DNA of 64,000 bases from Hypoxylon rubiginosum (Eukaryota; Ascomycota; Sordariomycetes; Xylariales; Hypoxylaceae). Every line of letters begins with the position of its first letter. The first letter of the stretch is position 1. Of this stretch, positions 1 through 11,345 are shown piece by piece. Both the position numbers and the translations under genes were made by a program. The stretch spans positions 1,612,001 to 1,676,000 of the forward strand of contig CADCXA010000031.1 of the NCBI GenBank assembly GCA_902806565.1, in the 5' to 3' direction. Below the pieces are notes generated by a model. It saw only the letters and a list, made by a program, of their open reading frames with translations, ran no database searches and had not been told where the DNA came from.

Positions 1-735
1 AATATATATAATACTATATATCACTTATAAAAAAAATAATAAATAATAAAATATAAATAAATAAAATATAAATAAATATTTAAATATTTAAATAATAAGG
101 TTAAAATTTTATTTATTAAATATATATAATAATTTATTATAAATAATATAAAATATAAATAACCTAGTTAACGTGTTATTTATTATTAAATATATATTAA
201 CTAACTATTAAAAAACTTAAAATATTTAATTAATTTTTTATTAATATATAAATATTTAATTATTTTAAATTTCTAATTATTAAAATCTTAAAAAATTCTA
301 GCTTTTTATAATTTTTTATATTATATTTTATTTTAATAATAAATATAATTTATTATTTATTTTAAACTATTTTAACGTTTTAATTATATTTAATTATATA
401 AATAAGTTTTTTAAAATAACTTAAATTTAAAATTAAAATTTAAATTTAACATTTAAAATTAATATATAATAATTTATATATGTTTATTTATATAAGTTAT
501 TAAATTTAATATTTTAAACTTAATATTTAAAATTACTTATTTTAATTTATTTAGGCGTTTTAATTATATTTAATTAAATAAATAAATTTTAATTTAAAAT
601 TTAAATTTAAAATTTAAACCTAATATTTAAATTTAATATTTAAATTTAATAAAACTAACCTTAATTTTATATAAGTTTATTTTAATTAAAAATACGTATT
701 TTTTACTTTTTTAATTAAAATTAAAGTTTAACCAC
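1..735. repeat. AT-rich, probably RIP-degraded block
   Basis: The block is almost entirely A and T, with runs such as TTAAATATTTAAA and hardly any G or C until about position 735, where composition changes abruptly. No open frame of note is present. In filamentous ascomycetes such blocks are usually repeats mutated by repeat-induced point mutation (C to T). I infer an old transposon, but no terminal repeat or coding remnant can be recognised, and the block may continue left of the window. Confidence 0.6.
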
Positions 736-1321
736 CGACATAAAAACTCTTTTAAAACTTAAGCACTCGGGTAATTCGAGTTATTTCTGTTTAACCTTTA
801 TGGGACACCGTATTCTAGGTATCGGTCCGAGATAATTCCCTGTTTGTGGAATAGGTACCTAAAATGAAATTCATAACTTTTATGAATATTCGGGGTGACT
901 GTGACCGTAATGTTCCTGATAATTCTCGTCAACGAGCCGAATAAGACGCACCCATGACATTTCGATGTATGAGTTCATGTACTACTAGGTATTTTTATGA
1001 GCGTCAAGGTCGTACTGGAATAGAGAGGCCGTCGGTAACAATAGAGACTATTTCCTGGGCTGTGCGCGTATCTGGTCGCGTTTACAGACCGTCCGCTACT
1101 AGAGAATTTAGGTCTCATGAAATCCTTTTGAATACCATTAGATATTGAGAATTTGTAGATAATAATTCAAAAGCATAAATATCGTAAGATTCAGTCGGGT
1201 AGACCGGAAACTCCGTGACCCTAGGTGTCCTCTCGATGCCTTCCTCGTATGAAGCCCAGGACTCCATCCACCCCCTAGGACCTATACCACGGCATATATA
1301 TCATCTTCTCTCAGCGCCAAG
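736..1321. other. Intergenic, no gene seen
   Basis: Normal-composition DNA between the AT-rich block and the stop codon of the DUF7580 gene. Short open frames occur on the plus strand but none resembles a known family or has splice-linked neighbours. I see nothing further here. Confidence 0.5.
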
Positions 1322-2572
1322 CTATGCAATACCAAGAATCGATTCCAACTCGCCCACTACATGGCTGAAAATAGCGGACTGGAGCTGTGGATCATCTAGC
1401 TGTTCTATGGCTAGACCAAAGTCGCAATAGATCAGTTTCTTCGTTGCGTCACGATACCCCTTCCCGAGATGAGAGAGCCGCGCCACTTTCCTGCGAACCT
1501 GTACATGATCTTCCCAAGGCACATGCTCCCATAGTCCGATCTGTAGTAGAGCGACGCCCAGGCCGTATAGGGTAAGATTACGTATGCCGTGGTCGTTCAT
1601 GGCATATTGAACTGACTCTGCAAGCGGAGAACTTGGGTTGCTTCCTACTTCTCCTTGGGGCGTTGGGGCCGATCTGGTAGTCCCGGGCGTTGAGGAAGTT
1701 GGCTTCAACTTCATCGAGAGATGTAGTGTGTCGAGGCATGAGGATATGTCGGCATTGCTGTCTTTGAATATATGGACTTGGTTGAGTGTCTCTCCTTCAG
1801 GCCACCAGGGTGTCGAACGAAGTTTTAACATAGACTTAGCCAGAGTAACCCCTAACTTGACACGATCCTCATCCGTGAAAGCATCAAACACAGGGAGTTT
1901 GAGCGTCTCCATCAGGGATGTTGTGGTCCTTGAATCGAGGTTATTGCAACTTGCACTTAGGCCCTGCAGACCATGATATAGGACTAGCTTTTGGTTTTGC
2001 TGGATTCGTAGGTATCCCAGGGGAGGAGGTGATACCCCTGGGCTTGTGGCATATGGTTTTGAAATGAATCTCTTACAATGGACTCTTGCCTCGGTCAAGT
2101 CATCAGCATCATGCTCGTCTTCATCTTCATGTTGCTCTCGTTTCTCATATTTTTTTTCTTCTTCTTCGCGGTTTTCTTGTCGCCAACTAAACAGAGAAGT
2201 GACAAGCTGAACTAATGAAGTCTGCTGACTTGGGTGTGTATCGGAGATACGCTGCTGTTTCGATTTATTTAGATGGCAAGGGTATGCCGAATCTTTACAG
2301 CTTGCGTATATGGGTTGCATGAACCTACGAAATCGCTATTAGGATATATCAAACTAGGTAAATAGAAGTATGGACATACCTTCGAACGATAGATCCCTTT
2401 GCCGACACCTGCTCGAAGAATAAATTCACATGCGGCTTTCCCTCGCTTGCTGGGTTCAATACTAGCTTAACGCTATGATCCGAATGGTTGTTCGTAGTGC
2501 AGAAGGTCCTAGTTTGTAGTAGGTCATGAAGAGATGAAGACATGTTTCGAATGACTGCGTATACAGATGGTA

Positions 2573-2683
2573 AGTTAAACCACCAGGTCAGGACCACCCC
2601 ACATAGGGATCACCATTTTTACATATAAAACACCCATTTTCGCAAGCCTATATTTAATTAATGAAAATAGATAAAAATAAATG
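2573..2683 (+). repeat. Left terminal inverted repeat
   Basis: About 111 bp that match, in reverse complement, positions 3269-3379. The outer 15 bases are identical; inner mismatches are mainly transitions. A TA dinucleotide precedes it. Confidence 0.88.
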
Positions 2684-3268
2684 GCTTTATTATTTATATA
2701 ATAAACGTAGTTTTTAAGTTATATAAAGTGTTTTATTTAAAAAAAACACGTTATTAGCCGCGAAATAAAAATTTAAAAATTAAAATTCCATTTTTTATAT
2801 AAATTACTAAAAAAATAAATAAAATTTATATTAAATCGTAAAATTAATATTTTTAAGTTAATTTAGTTTTATAAAATTAAATAAACTTAAAAATATTTAT
2901 AAATATTATTAAAAAATATATAATTATTTTTTTAATTTAATTATTATATAATTAAAATTTTAATATTTAAATTTATATAAAAAAATATATTATTAAAACT
3001 ATATATTTAAATAAGTAATTATAAAAACTTTTAATAATTTTAAAACTTTTTAAAATAATATATTATATATATTTTAATTAAATATATTTAAAGTTTAAAT
3101 TTAATAATATTTATTTAATTATATATTTTTTTTATTAGTATTACTAGTAATTTATATAAAAAATAAAATTTTAAAATTTAAACTTTTATTTTATTATTAA
3201 TAATATGTTTTTTTAAATTATATTTTTTTATATTTTAAAAAACATTTACTATATATAAATATCAAGCT

Positions 3269-3379
3269 TATTTATTTTTACCTATTTCTATTAATTAAAT
3301 ATAGGCTTGCGAAAATAATCATTTTATATATAAAAGTGGTGATCCCTATATGGGGTGGTTCTAACCTGGTGGTTTAACT
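3269..3379 (-). repeat. Right terminal inverted repeat
   Basis: Reverse complement of the left arm at 2573-2683, including the shared blocks TTTTCGCAAGCC and TATATTTAATTAAT. A TA dinucleotide follows at 3380-3381. Confidence 0.88.
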
Positions 3380-4000
3380 TAGTGGAAGGTAACCCTTTAT
3401 CTCGGGGTGTCTATGTAGCGTTTCGGCCATTTCTCGTATCCTTTTCAATTCTGCGCAAGATTCTTTCAAAGACTCAAGCAATTCGATGTATTCTTTCTTC
3501 TTCAGTACAATCGTGACGGCGTCACAGGTAGCCGAAAGTGATACCTAGGTAAGTTGTATTAGTTCACTACTTCTTGTGTGATTAGTACACGACAGAGAAT
3601 CGTAAATACCTACCGTCCTCTTAGGTACGTCACCGACAGGTAGCTGATCCAAGAGACTAGCAATTGTCTCGCGCCACTCTTCTACAGCATTTAGATATAA
3701 CTGGTTCTTTTCGGTAAGGTAGAGCGCGATTTTCGATTCAAGATCTGTGGAGTGCCAGTCGGGATGGTTCTCATCGTTCATCATGGAGGTAATAACATCA
3801 TGATCGAGCAATTTGAGCAGCAGTCGATGAATCTCGTCTCGAAAACAATCTCCCTGTATTGCAAGTTTCCTTCTAACCCTAGTGATTTCCTTTTGGGAAT
3901 GATGAAAGATTTTTAATTTGGAGTGTAATAGAACGAGCCCCTTAATCGAAGTTAGGCAAATCGGAAGAATGCTAAGGGCCAACGACACCGGATCCGCCAT

Positions 4001-4327
4001 GCTTCGTGCGAATTAATATTGGGCGAACCTCGATGGTTTTTTCCTCTCTCGGAAAACATATTCAAGCAGGAGAGCAAACGATAAAGGAAGGTAAGCGCCG
4101 ACCAGAATGGACAGCTGAGCTTCCATTAGGTATCACTGCATACCAGGGAATGAGGGGTCAAGCATGATTCACGTGATGACTCTGAGCCTTCCTCGACTAA
4201 TGGTATACTGTACTTGTAAGAAAGCTCCCTGTAATCATCACAGAAGAATGGAAGAGCTATAGCATCTTTATATCTAGCGTTCTCCCGGACTCCTGCTCTT
4301 CTTTTCACCCACAATACATCCGCCCCT
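4001..4327. promoter_or_regulatory. Divergent promoter region
   Basis: 327 bp separate the start codons of the disrupted DUF7580 gene (minus) and the C2H2 gene (plus), so both promoters must lie here. No clear TATA box or known operator is visible. Shared control is an inference from the geometry alone. Confidence 0.45.
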
Positions 4328-6079
4328 ATGTCAGAGACAACTCGACCAGATCGAGGCAATACTGCCGCCTCGCGATCCGATAGAGTTAATCGGTGGCAAC
4401 TCGAAGTCGTTCAGCAAGAGCCTGAGAAAGATCATAGTGCTATTATAGCTCGACTATATAAGTCAGGCCGCGACCTTTATCAAGTTTTCATACGAGACTT
4501 ACTCGACGATCAGGCCTTGCCAAAGCCTTTGCATCGTCGACTACAGAGTACATATACAAGGTACGCTATCTGGGCTCATGACTTCAATGTCCCAGACGGC
4601 AAGCTTGATAGCCTTCTCCAAACGTCTCAACGTCTCCGTGCTTCAGTCATCAGAATACTAGTCAATATATGCAACACACTACAAAGGAGTAAGTGTCTTA
4701 GTTCTTAAAACTTCAATAAATTGAGCTAAATACATATTGGTAGCTTGTTCGGTACGCCTATCAGCAGGACACGATGACGAGATACAAGACATATTCCAAA
4801 CTGCATCGGTAGTCATAGAAGATGGCACACACATCACCTTCGACATCCCTTGCCACTCAGATAGCGGAAGTGACACAAGCGACGATGACGATCCTTACGT
4901 TCGCAATGACGAATATTTGCCCGATATCATAGATACATTGATGGACGAGGTTGAACTTTTGGTTGATCTTGGTCCGAGATTAGAAGAGCCGGTACTAGAA
5001 CATCCCATAAACAACCAACTAGCACCTCTTACAGCCTCGCCGTCTTGGGATCTGGCGGTATATTTCGCCGATAGAGTACGCACGAAATTTCCAGAATGCA
5101 ACTCTAATTTAGCCGATGCGTTGGGTAGAGCGAATGCAACTTCCATGGCGAGATTACAAGAGAGAAGAGAAGCTACATATAATGAAGGTAGTGCTGTAAA
5201 TGCGCCCGGGATCGCTGATAAAGGAACCGTATTCCAGGATTCCGGTTTGGGAACCAGCTTGCCAGCCACGAGTTCTTATGCCGCTACCGTTGTTTCGTAT
5301 GGCGACGACGGGCTAACAAGGGCAAGAATTCCACCTCTTCCAGTCGATATAGAGATCGGTCAGCGTTTCCCATGCATTGCTTGTGGAGAATATGTTGAGA
5401 AACGGGATATAAGAGCGTGGAAGTAAGTTCAATCCCTTCCTACTTTGTTTAAACTTTACTCAGGTCGTATAGACGACATCTACTTACCGATCTACGGCCG
5501 TGGATATGTTGTCAGGTTGCTTGTTCGTGTGACCACATACCCTTCGCCACTCGGAAAGAGTGGATGGATCATCTTCATACTAGCCATGCTCTTCACCCAG
5601 AATGGGACAATAAGACATGTCCCTTCTGCTCTGAAATTGTAACCGGGGGCGGCCTCGCTGCAATCTCGCACATGGCGCATCATCTGGAAGAGATCTCTCT
5701 GGCAGTCTTGCCATGCGCTCCCGAGGACGAAGAGGATATGATATCGTCTTCCCCTTCTGCACCTAGTGATAACAACACCGTGAAAACAAGAGAGCGGGAT
5801 GATCCTTTAGACAAAAACGATGTGCTTTCGTCTGAGCCTGCTGGTATTGCGATAAATACTCCGGAGACGCATAATTATCGCGTTGGTGGCGGAGGCCATG
5901 GCTCATGTTGGTTCTGTGTAAGCGCTTTGCCTGATCTACCCATATTGAATGCTTGTCTGATCTTTTAGTGTCAATGCTACCATGGTCCAATGCTCGTGGT
6001 TAGCAATCCCTGCTGCCAGGATTGCGGAAGCCAGAGATGCGCGAGCTGTACCGTTGAGGATAACCTGTTAGCAAAATAA
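4328..6079 (+). CDS. C2H2/Cys-rich zinc-finger protein of the fungal NLR-associated type
   Basis: Four exons: 4328-4688, 4744-5422, 5464-5917 and 5969-6079, with introns of 55, 41 and 51 nt (GTAAGT-like donors). They join to 1605 nt, or 534 residues. The N-terminal about 120 residues form a helical region with IIARLYKSGRDLYQVFIRDL and FNVPDGKLDSLLQTS, as in many Pezizomycotina proteins encoded near NACHT/STAND genes. An acidic stretch SDTSDDDD follows. The middle and end carry Cys/His pairs: CIACGEYV, ICCQVACSCDHIPF with MDHLHTSHALH, CPFCSEI with ISHMAHHLEEISLAVLP, and a terminal WFCCQCYHGPML plus CCQDCGSQRCASC. These probably bind zinc. The last exon is short and is found only by splicing. 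Function is unknown; a nuclear or signalling role is possible. It is transcribed away from the DUF7580 gene. Confidence 0.85.
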
Positions 6080-7248
6080 GGCACCTCTCAGCTCGCTGTT
6101 TCCAGCTTGATTATTATTGTTTTTGCATCTCCTTCCGCACGCTAGCTAAGTACGAAGTTATCGTTCTCTGTTAAGAGCTGCATCCGGACTCAAGCTGTTA
6201 AAAGCTCTATGGTCGGATGTCACGCGAGAGGGTTGCTTGTCATGCTTAGCAGTTTTGTTGTAACCAGCTTTCTTAGGAACTTACCTAGATAGGTACCTAG
6301 GTAGACACAGAGGCATACGATATGACCCTATTACCAATATATGTTCCTTTCTTGCTAGCTCCATCAAGGACAAGCTATAACAGTGAAACTAATGGCCTAA
6401 GAACGGTAAATATCGACCAGCCGCATTTATAGGGGCGCTGACAATATCAACTGCAAAGGCAGAGCCGGGGTTTGAAATAGCGCCCTGAGCTAGTCTAGCA
6501 TCCTTGAGTTCGATGTTTTGATTACACAATAGTGCTCTTCTGTATCTTCACCGACGAAGTACTGCACTGGTATGACGATTCTACAGTGTAAGGGTCTAAT
6601 TAGGAGGAACGCTTTCGTTGCCGAGAACTAGCAACCAGTAGCCACTTATTACGTATTGATAGACATTCGGAAGCATATTATATCTAGATTAGATTGCATT
6701 GAAAGGTGTCTGTCTATTGTTTTCGGAGCTGTTCCGGGCGGTTGGTAGGAAGAAGTGGAGTAGGATCCCGGCGCTGAGCGGTCTGAGCAGACGACGACGG
6801 GCCGGTTTAGAAAGAAATTGCCCTAGGCTTATTTACAAGTCGGAGATATAGAAAACAATACAAATTGATAAGATGGGGTGCCAGCAAGTTTACCTTACTA
6901 AGCGATGCTAGACTTGCTGTCCGTTAGAAACAAGATGCCGCAGAAGCAAGAAGGATTTCTTAAGGTACCTATTGGTTTGCGCTAATTCGTCTGGTCTGAG
7001 CGCTGTATCCCAGGTACTGGTCTTCCCCACAGGGTAACCTTAGGCAACTACCTAGGTGCATACCTAAAGGTGTTTATATTTGCGTTTTGCTGATTTTCTA
7101 TCAATCGCAGCCTGCGTAAATATGCTCTTGGAAACATCAAATATTCCTTTTTCCTACTTCACTTTTCTTACTTTGCGACCCATCAGTCGAAATTTCCCAA
7201 TTCAAGCCCTAAACCCCATGGAGCTTCTTGCGGTCGTGGTGAAACAGA
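6080..7248. other. Intergenic, no gene seen
   Basis: About 1.2 kb without a recognisable coding segment. It includes copies of the palindromic word ACCTAGGTA around 6280-6300 and 7048-7056, a motif scattered through intergenic parts of this window. A 64-codon open frame at 7080 resembles no family. Confidence 0.5.
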
Positions 7249-7908
7249 ATGCCGTCGCCCACCATCTACTATAATGACCTATGGGCATGTCGGAGACTCC
7301 ACGGTGCCAATGAGTGGTGTAACTTCGTCGTACCTCAAGCGGTAAGAAAGAAAAATCCATTTCAATCTACATAGCTTATCTAGTTTTGCTTCGTCCTACC
7401 GGTGACAACCTACTTACATGTTACATAGCTTCGTCAGACACCGTTATCCAACAACCAGGATTCAGATTTACTGAGACTCCCAAATGAGATTCTGCTTCTT
7501 ATCTTCTCGTATTCTGATCCGTTCGGAAAGCTTTTCCTAGCCCTTACCTGCAAGCAGCTGCTTAGCCTTTCCACCATGACGACTTGGCGAATCCCCTCTG
7601 CTGGCAGGCACCATGCGAATCTCATATCTGGGTGTCCGGGGATGCTCGGCCTCCAACGCGTCCTAGTGCCCCAAAAAGCCTCTAGAAAACGCAAAAACAC
7701 GGCCAGTCTCTGCTGCGACTGCTACAGGTACCAACCTCGCAAGGAGAGCTACTGGGAACGCGTGCGTGAGAGTTTCCCATTCTCGGATGAGGCCTGTCGA
7801 TATCTCAAAGGCTACCACTACAAGGTCGGAGATTGGTGTCATCCAGAAACGTGTTTGTTCCAGTGCCCAGGATGCTGGTGCGAGGAAAGAACTAGGTTAT
7901 ATGGTTAA
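7249..7908 (+). CDS. Small F-box protein with Cys-rich tail
   Basis: Exon 1 (7249-7341) starts with an ATG in the frame MPSPTIYYNDLWACRRLHG. A GTAAGA-to-ACATAG intron of 87 nt (7342-7428) follows, then exon 2 (7429-7908). Together they give 573 nt, or 190 residues. Exon 2 begins with an F-box-like core, LRLPNEILLLIFSYSD, followed by LFLALTCKQLL, the usual fungal F-box pattern that would bind Skp1 in an SCF ubiquitin ligase. The C-terminal half has Cys clusters, CCDCYRY and FQCPGCWCEE, with WCHPETC between them, probably metal-binding. No WD40 or leucine-rich repeats follow, so the substrate module, if any, is the short Cys-rich tail. Start choice rests on frame continuity across the splice. 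The Skp1 role is family knowledge; the target is unknown. Confidence 0.72.
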
Positions 7909-8965
7909 GGGGATGGAGAAGATTCAGGGACAACTAGCCCGCAAGGTAGCCCGCAAAGTTCGGCTTTTCGACTTAACGCCAGGTTCGCTCTCAGATCGAA
8001 GTCACCAAAACGCGCGGATCATTTCGTTGGAGATGTAACCTAGGGTTAGTTCTCGAGTTTTTAGTAAAAGAATAATCCGCTTGAATTTACATTAGTCGGA
8101 ATCAAGAAGTGCCAGAATACTCTTACGACTTGAGTTATCCATCGTTACCATCGGCCTTATGCCACCTCCCATAAACGCCGTCTCATTTGAGAATCTTTCA
8201 TGATACGTGCCTTGTTCTTCTCCACTTCTCCATTCCTAGGACTGTCCTGACAGGCTCGGAGCCGATATGGGACGTCGTCTGTTGCGAGAACTCTCCCTGT
8301 AACCCAGGGGTGTGGGAAGGTGGCATGGTCTACATAGTTCTCTTAGCAAAGGCAGCTATTCCTAGAAGTCGAACTACTTCGTAGATGAAAAGTGTTTGAT
8401 AATGTTTAGTGTTAGGTGTAGTTATAAAAATAAACAGGTCAGTCAAGAATACATGTATAATTCACCATTACTTAAAACATTACTTTGAATCATCTCAGAA
8501 TTGGCATAGACTGAGACGAGACGTTGTCAAGGCTGGATTGTTCGAGTTCAAGTGGTAGAATCGGAGTTGATACGAAGTAGATACCCCTGAAATAAATCTA
8601 CCCTTCTAGCGAAAAAGGGGTAGCTGTCATATTAAATAACGCCTAACTAGTGCGGGGTCAAGTACAAGGTATGTGATTATCGGTGTGATTGGCATAACAG
8701 GTATAATACTACATAATAAAAAACTAAAAGTTTGGTCTGTGCTCTGCTGGACCCACCTTACCACCTGCGAGGCTGCAATTAATTTTTTGAAGCTTCGAAA
8801 GCTCCCACTCGATACAAAGTCGATACAAAGTCAACAAGGCCTAAGATAAGTGGCTGTTATTCGAAGCGCCCAACTCACCAACTCGTATCACGAAACCCAA
8901 GGAATATCAGCTATCTTCTCCGTCTTCCCTGTACCATCGTCGCATTTCTACTGCCTACCGCCAAA
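7909..8965. other. Intergenic and CCT7 promoter
   Basis: No coding segment recognised. Near the CCT7 start lie a GAAGCTTC inverted pair at 8789-8796, which resembles two units of a heat-shock element (GAAnnTTC), and an exact 11 bp tandem repeat, CGATACAAAGT, at about 8811-8832. Both could be promoter elements, but neither is proven. Confidence 0.4.
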
Positions 8966-10816
8966 ATGTCGTTCGGAGGCCAGACCCCCACCATTATCGT
9001 CCTGAAAGAGGGTGAGTAGAGAGTTACTCGTCGGCGTAAAAAATGCAGGACCTTCGTTGACTTTAGACATAGGAACCGACACTTCCCAAGGAAAAGGCCA
9101 GATCATATCCAATATTAATGCTTGTCTAGCCGTTCAGGCAACCATCAAGTCGACCCTCGGGCCATACGGTGGTGATTTGTTAATGGTGGACGAAAATGGC
9201 AGGCAGACCATTACCAACGATGGCGCGACAGTAATGAAGGTCCGGCTCACTCCACGGGTCCTCTGTGAAGCAGAACAAAGCTAATTTCCATACAGCTTCT
9301 CGATATTGTACATCCTGCCGCTCGAATCCTAGTCGACATTGCCAGATCACAAGATGCTGAAGTTGGAGATGGAACGACGTCGGTTGTCGTCCTAGCCGGT
9401 GAGATACTGAAGGAGATTCGGGAACATGTCGAGCAAGGTGTTAGTTCTCAGATCATTATCAAGGGCCTACGAAGAGCTTCGACTATGGCGGTCAACAAGA
9501 TCAAGGAGATTGCTGTTAGAACAGACGAGGCCAGCAGGCGGGAGACACTAGGGAAACTAGCCGGCACCGCCATGACGAGCAAGCTGATCAAAAAAGATAC
9601 CCCGTTCTTTACAAAAAGTATGTCACATTTCTGGTAAACTTTCTAACGTTCCCTTTCTCAGGACTAACAATAAGTAGTGGTTGTCGACGCTGTCCTATCG
9701 TTAGATCAAGATGATTTAAACGAGAAGCTCATCGGTATCAAGAAGATTCCCGGTGGCTCCCTAACCGACTCTCTATTCGTCAACGGTGTAGCCTTTAAGA
9801 AGACTTTCTCCTACGCCGGCTTCGAGCAACAACCCAAATCCTTCACGAAGCCCAAGATCGTTTGCCTGAACGTCGAGCTGGAGCTGAAGGCGGAGAAGGA
9901 CAACGCCGAAGTGCGGGTCGAGCAGGTTTCCGAGTACCAGGCCATCGTGGACGCCGAGTGGCAGATCATCTACAAGAAGCTCGAGGCCGTCTACCAGACG
10001 GGTGCGAAGGTGGTTCTATCCAAGCTCCCCATCGGAGATTTAGCTACCCAGTACTTCGCCGACCGCGACGTGTTCTGCGCCGGCCGTGTCGCGTCCGACG
10101 ACATGGAGCGAGTCGTCCAAGCGACTGGCGCCACCATACAATCCACGTGTTCCGATATCCAGCCGCACCACCTAGGCACCTGCGGCTCGTTCGACGAGCG
10201 CCAGATCGGCAACGAGCGCTTCAACTTCTTCGAGGACTGCCCAGAGGCCAAGACGTGCACGCTGGTGCTGCGCGGCGGCGCCGAGCAGTTCATCGCCGAG
10301 GTGGAGCGCTCGCTGCACGACGCCATCATGATCGTGAAGCGGGCCATCAAGAACCACATGATCGTGGGCGGCGGCGGCGCGTGCGAGATGGAGGTGTCGG
10401 CGTACCTGCACCGGTTCGCCGACACGTCCGTCTCGCACAAGCAGCAGGGCGTCATCAAGTCGTTCGCCAAGGCGCTCGAGGTGATCCCGCGCCAGCTGTG
10501 CGACAACGCCGGCTTCGACGCGACCGACATCCTGAACCGGCTGCGCGTCGAGCACCGCCGCGGCCGCGTCTGGGCCGGCGTCGACTTCCAGAACGAGGGC
10601 GTCGCCGACATGATGGAGCGCTTCGTCTGGGAGCCCTCCCTCGTCAAGATCAACGCCATCCAGGCCGCCACCGAGGCCAGCTGCCTGATCCTCGGCGTCG
10701 ACGAGACCATCCGGAACGAGGAGAGCGCGCAGCCGCAGGCGCCCGGCCAGGCCCTGCCCCCGGGAGCGGCGCAGAGGGCGCTCAGGGGACGGGGGAGAGG
10801 TATGCCACGACGGTGA
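8966..10816 (+). CDS. CCT7: T-complex protein 1 subunit eta (CCT7)
   Basis: Four exons: 8966-9011, 9073-9239, 9296-9617 and 9678-10816, joining to 1674 nt or 557 residues, close to the usual 550. The protein is one of eight subunits of the cytosolic TRiC/CCT chaperonin that folds actin, tubulin and other proteins with ATP. The start [18 protein letters not shown] matches the eta subunit. Group II chaperonin signatures are visible: LGPYGGD near residue 45, TNDGAT at 63-68, GDGTTS at 95-100, and [10 protein letters not shown] in the equatorial return segment. The C-terminus is rich in Gly and Arg. The third exon's donor follows ACAAAAA so that the split codon gives the MVVDA junction; the second intron has an unusual GTCCGG donor. 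It converges with the SPT10-like gene. Confidence 0.95.
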
Positions 10817-11197
10817 ACGGGGGGATATGGCGAGGAAAACGCGGCTGCATGAAGAAGGGGGGCGCACGTTGGGAGGCGGTGGTGGTACCTTATGATACCT
10901 AGATAAAAGGCACGGCTTGCTAGATTTTAGGTATGGCGGCATGCAAGATATAGAGGACATGAAGGAGAATGAAAAAAAAAGCCGATCAATTGAATACGTG
11001 CTAGAACGTGACGTCTAGCAAATCTTCTGGTATCATGAACTGTCCCGCCTATTCCCGAATACTCCGTACCCTACCTAACCCACGCCCTGTCCCGGATTGG
11101 TAACGCAACCGCAAGGTATCATAATGCAAGCTACTACATGGAAATAAAATAAATACAAACCGAAACACAGCACGAAACTAACTCGCTCGCTTCGCCA
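10817..11197. other. Convergent 3' region of CCT7 and SPT10-like genes
   Basis: 381 bp between two stop codons facing each other. It must hold both 3' untranslated regions and cleavage sites. An A-run lies at about 10972-10980. Nothing else is seen. Confidence 0.5.
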
Positions 11198-11313
11198 TCA
11201 CGGTCCGTGGCAGTCGTTGAAGACGACATTGTAGATACTGCTACGCTTGGTCGTGGCATCCTTGTCAGCTGCCCTGCCTTCGATGGCACTCCCGTCGTCC
11301 GATTTAGCGTTAG

Positions 11314-11345
<32 letters not shown>

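Larger units (their letters stand above)
2573..3379. mobile_element. Fot1/pogo-like TIR element or MITE, RIP-mutated
   Basis: The element is 807 bp, with terminal inverted repeats of about 111 bp starting AGTTAAACCACCAGG and ending with the complement, and is flanked by TA on both sides (2571-2572 and 3380-3381). TA duplication and an AGT start fit the Tc1/mariner superfamily, pogo/Fot1 type. Most differences between the two arms are C/T or G/A transitions. The core (about 2690-3265) is almost pure A+T and has no usable open frame, so it is either a non-autonomous MITE or a deleted copy mutated by RIP. It sits inside exon 2 of the DUF7580 gene. Confidence 0.88.
1322..4000 (-). pseudogene. DUF7580-type protein gene interrupted by a transposon
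   Basis: The ATG is at 4000. Exon 1 (3614-4000) encodes a start of the form MADPVSLALSILPIC followed by a helical charged segment typical of fungal DUF7580 proteins. An intron of 69 nt (3545-3613) follows. Exon 2 (3380-3544) runs into the element at 2573-3379, whose first bases create an in-frame TAA, and resumes at 2572-2380 with the LHDLLQ segment. A 55 nt intron (2325-2379) leads to exon 3 (1322-2324), which carries the kinase-like C-terminus with YGLGVALLQIGLWE and CDFGLAIEQL. Taking away the element and one TA leaves 1746 coding bases, exactly 582 codons, so the gene was intact before insertion. Family members are common, often variable, and sometimes sit beside immunity-type genes; their function is not established. 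The product now probably ends after about 185 residues. Confidence 0.8.

Noticed and set aside
2573..3379. AT-rich segment as a large intron of the DUF7580 gene
   Set aside because: It has TA duplications and long inverted repeats, and its ends do not give a suitable GT...AG pair in frame, so insertion explains it better.
9862..10960. Long open frames overlapping CCT7 on both strands
   Set aside because: Arg- and Pro-rich shadows of the GC-rich CCT7 exon; no family match.
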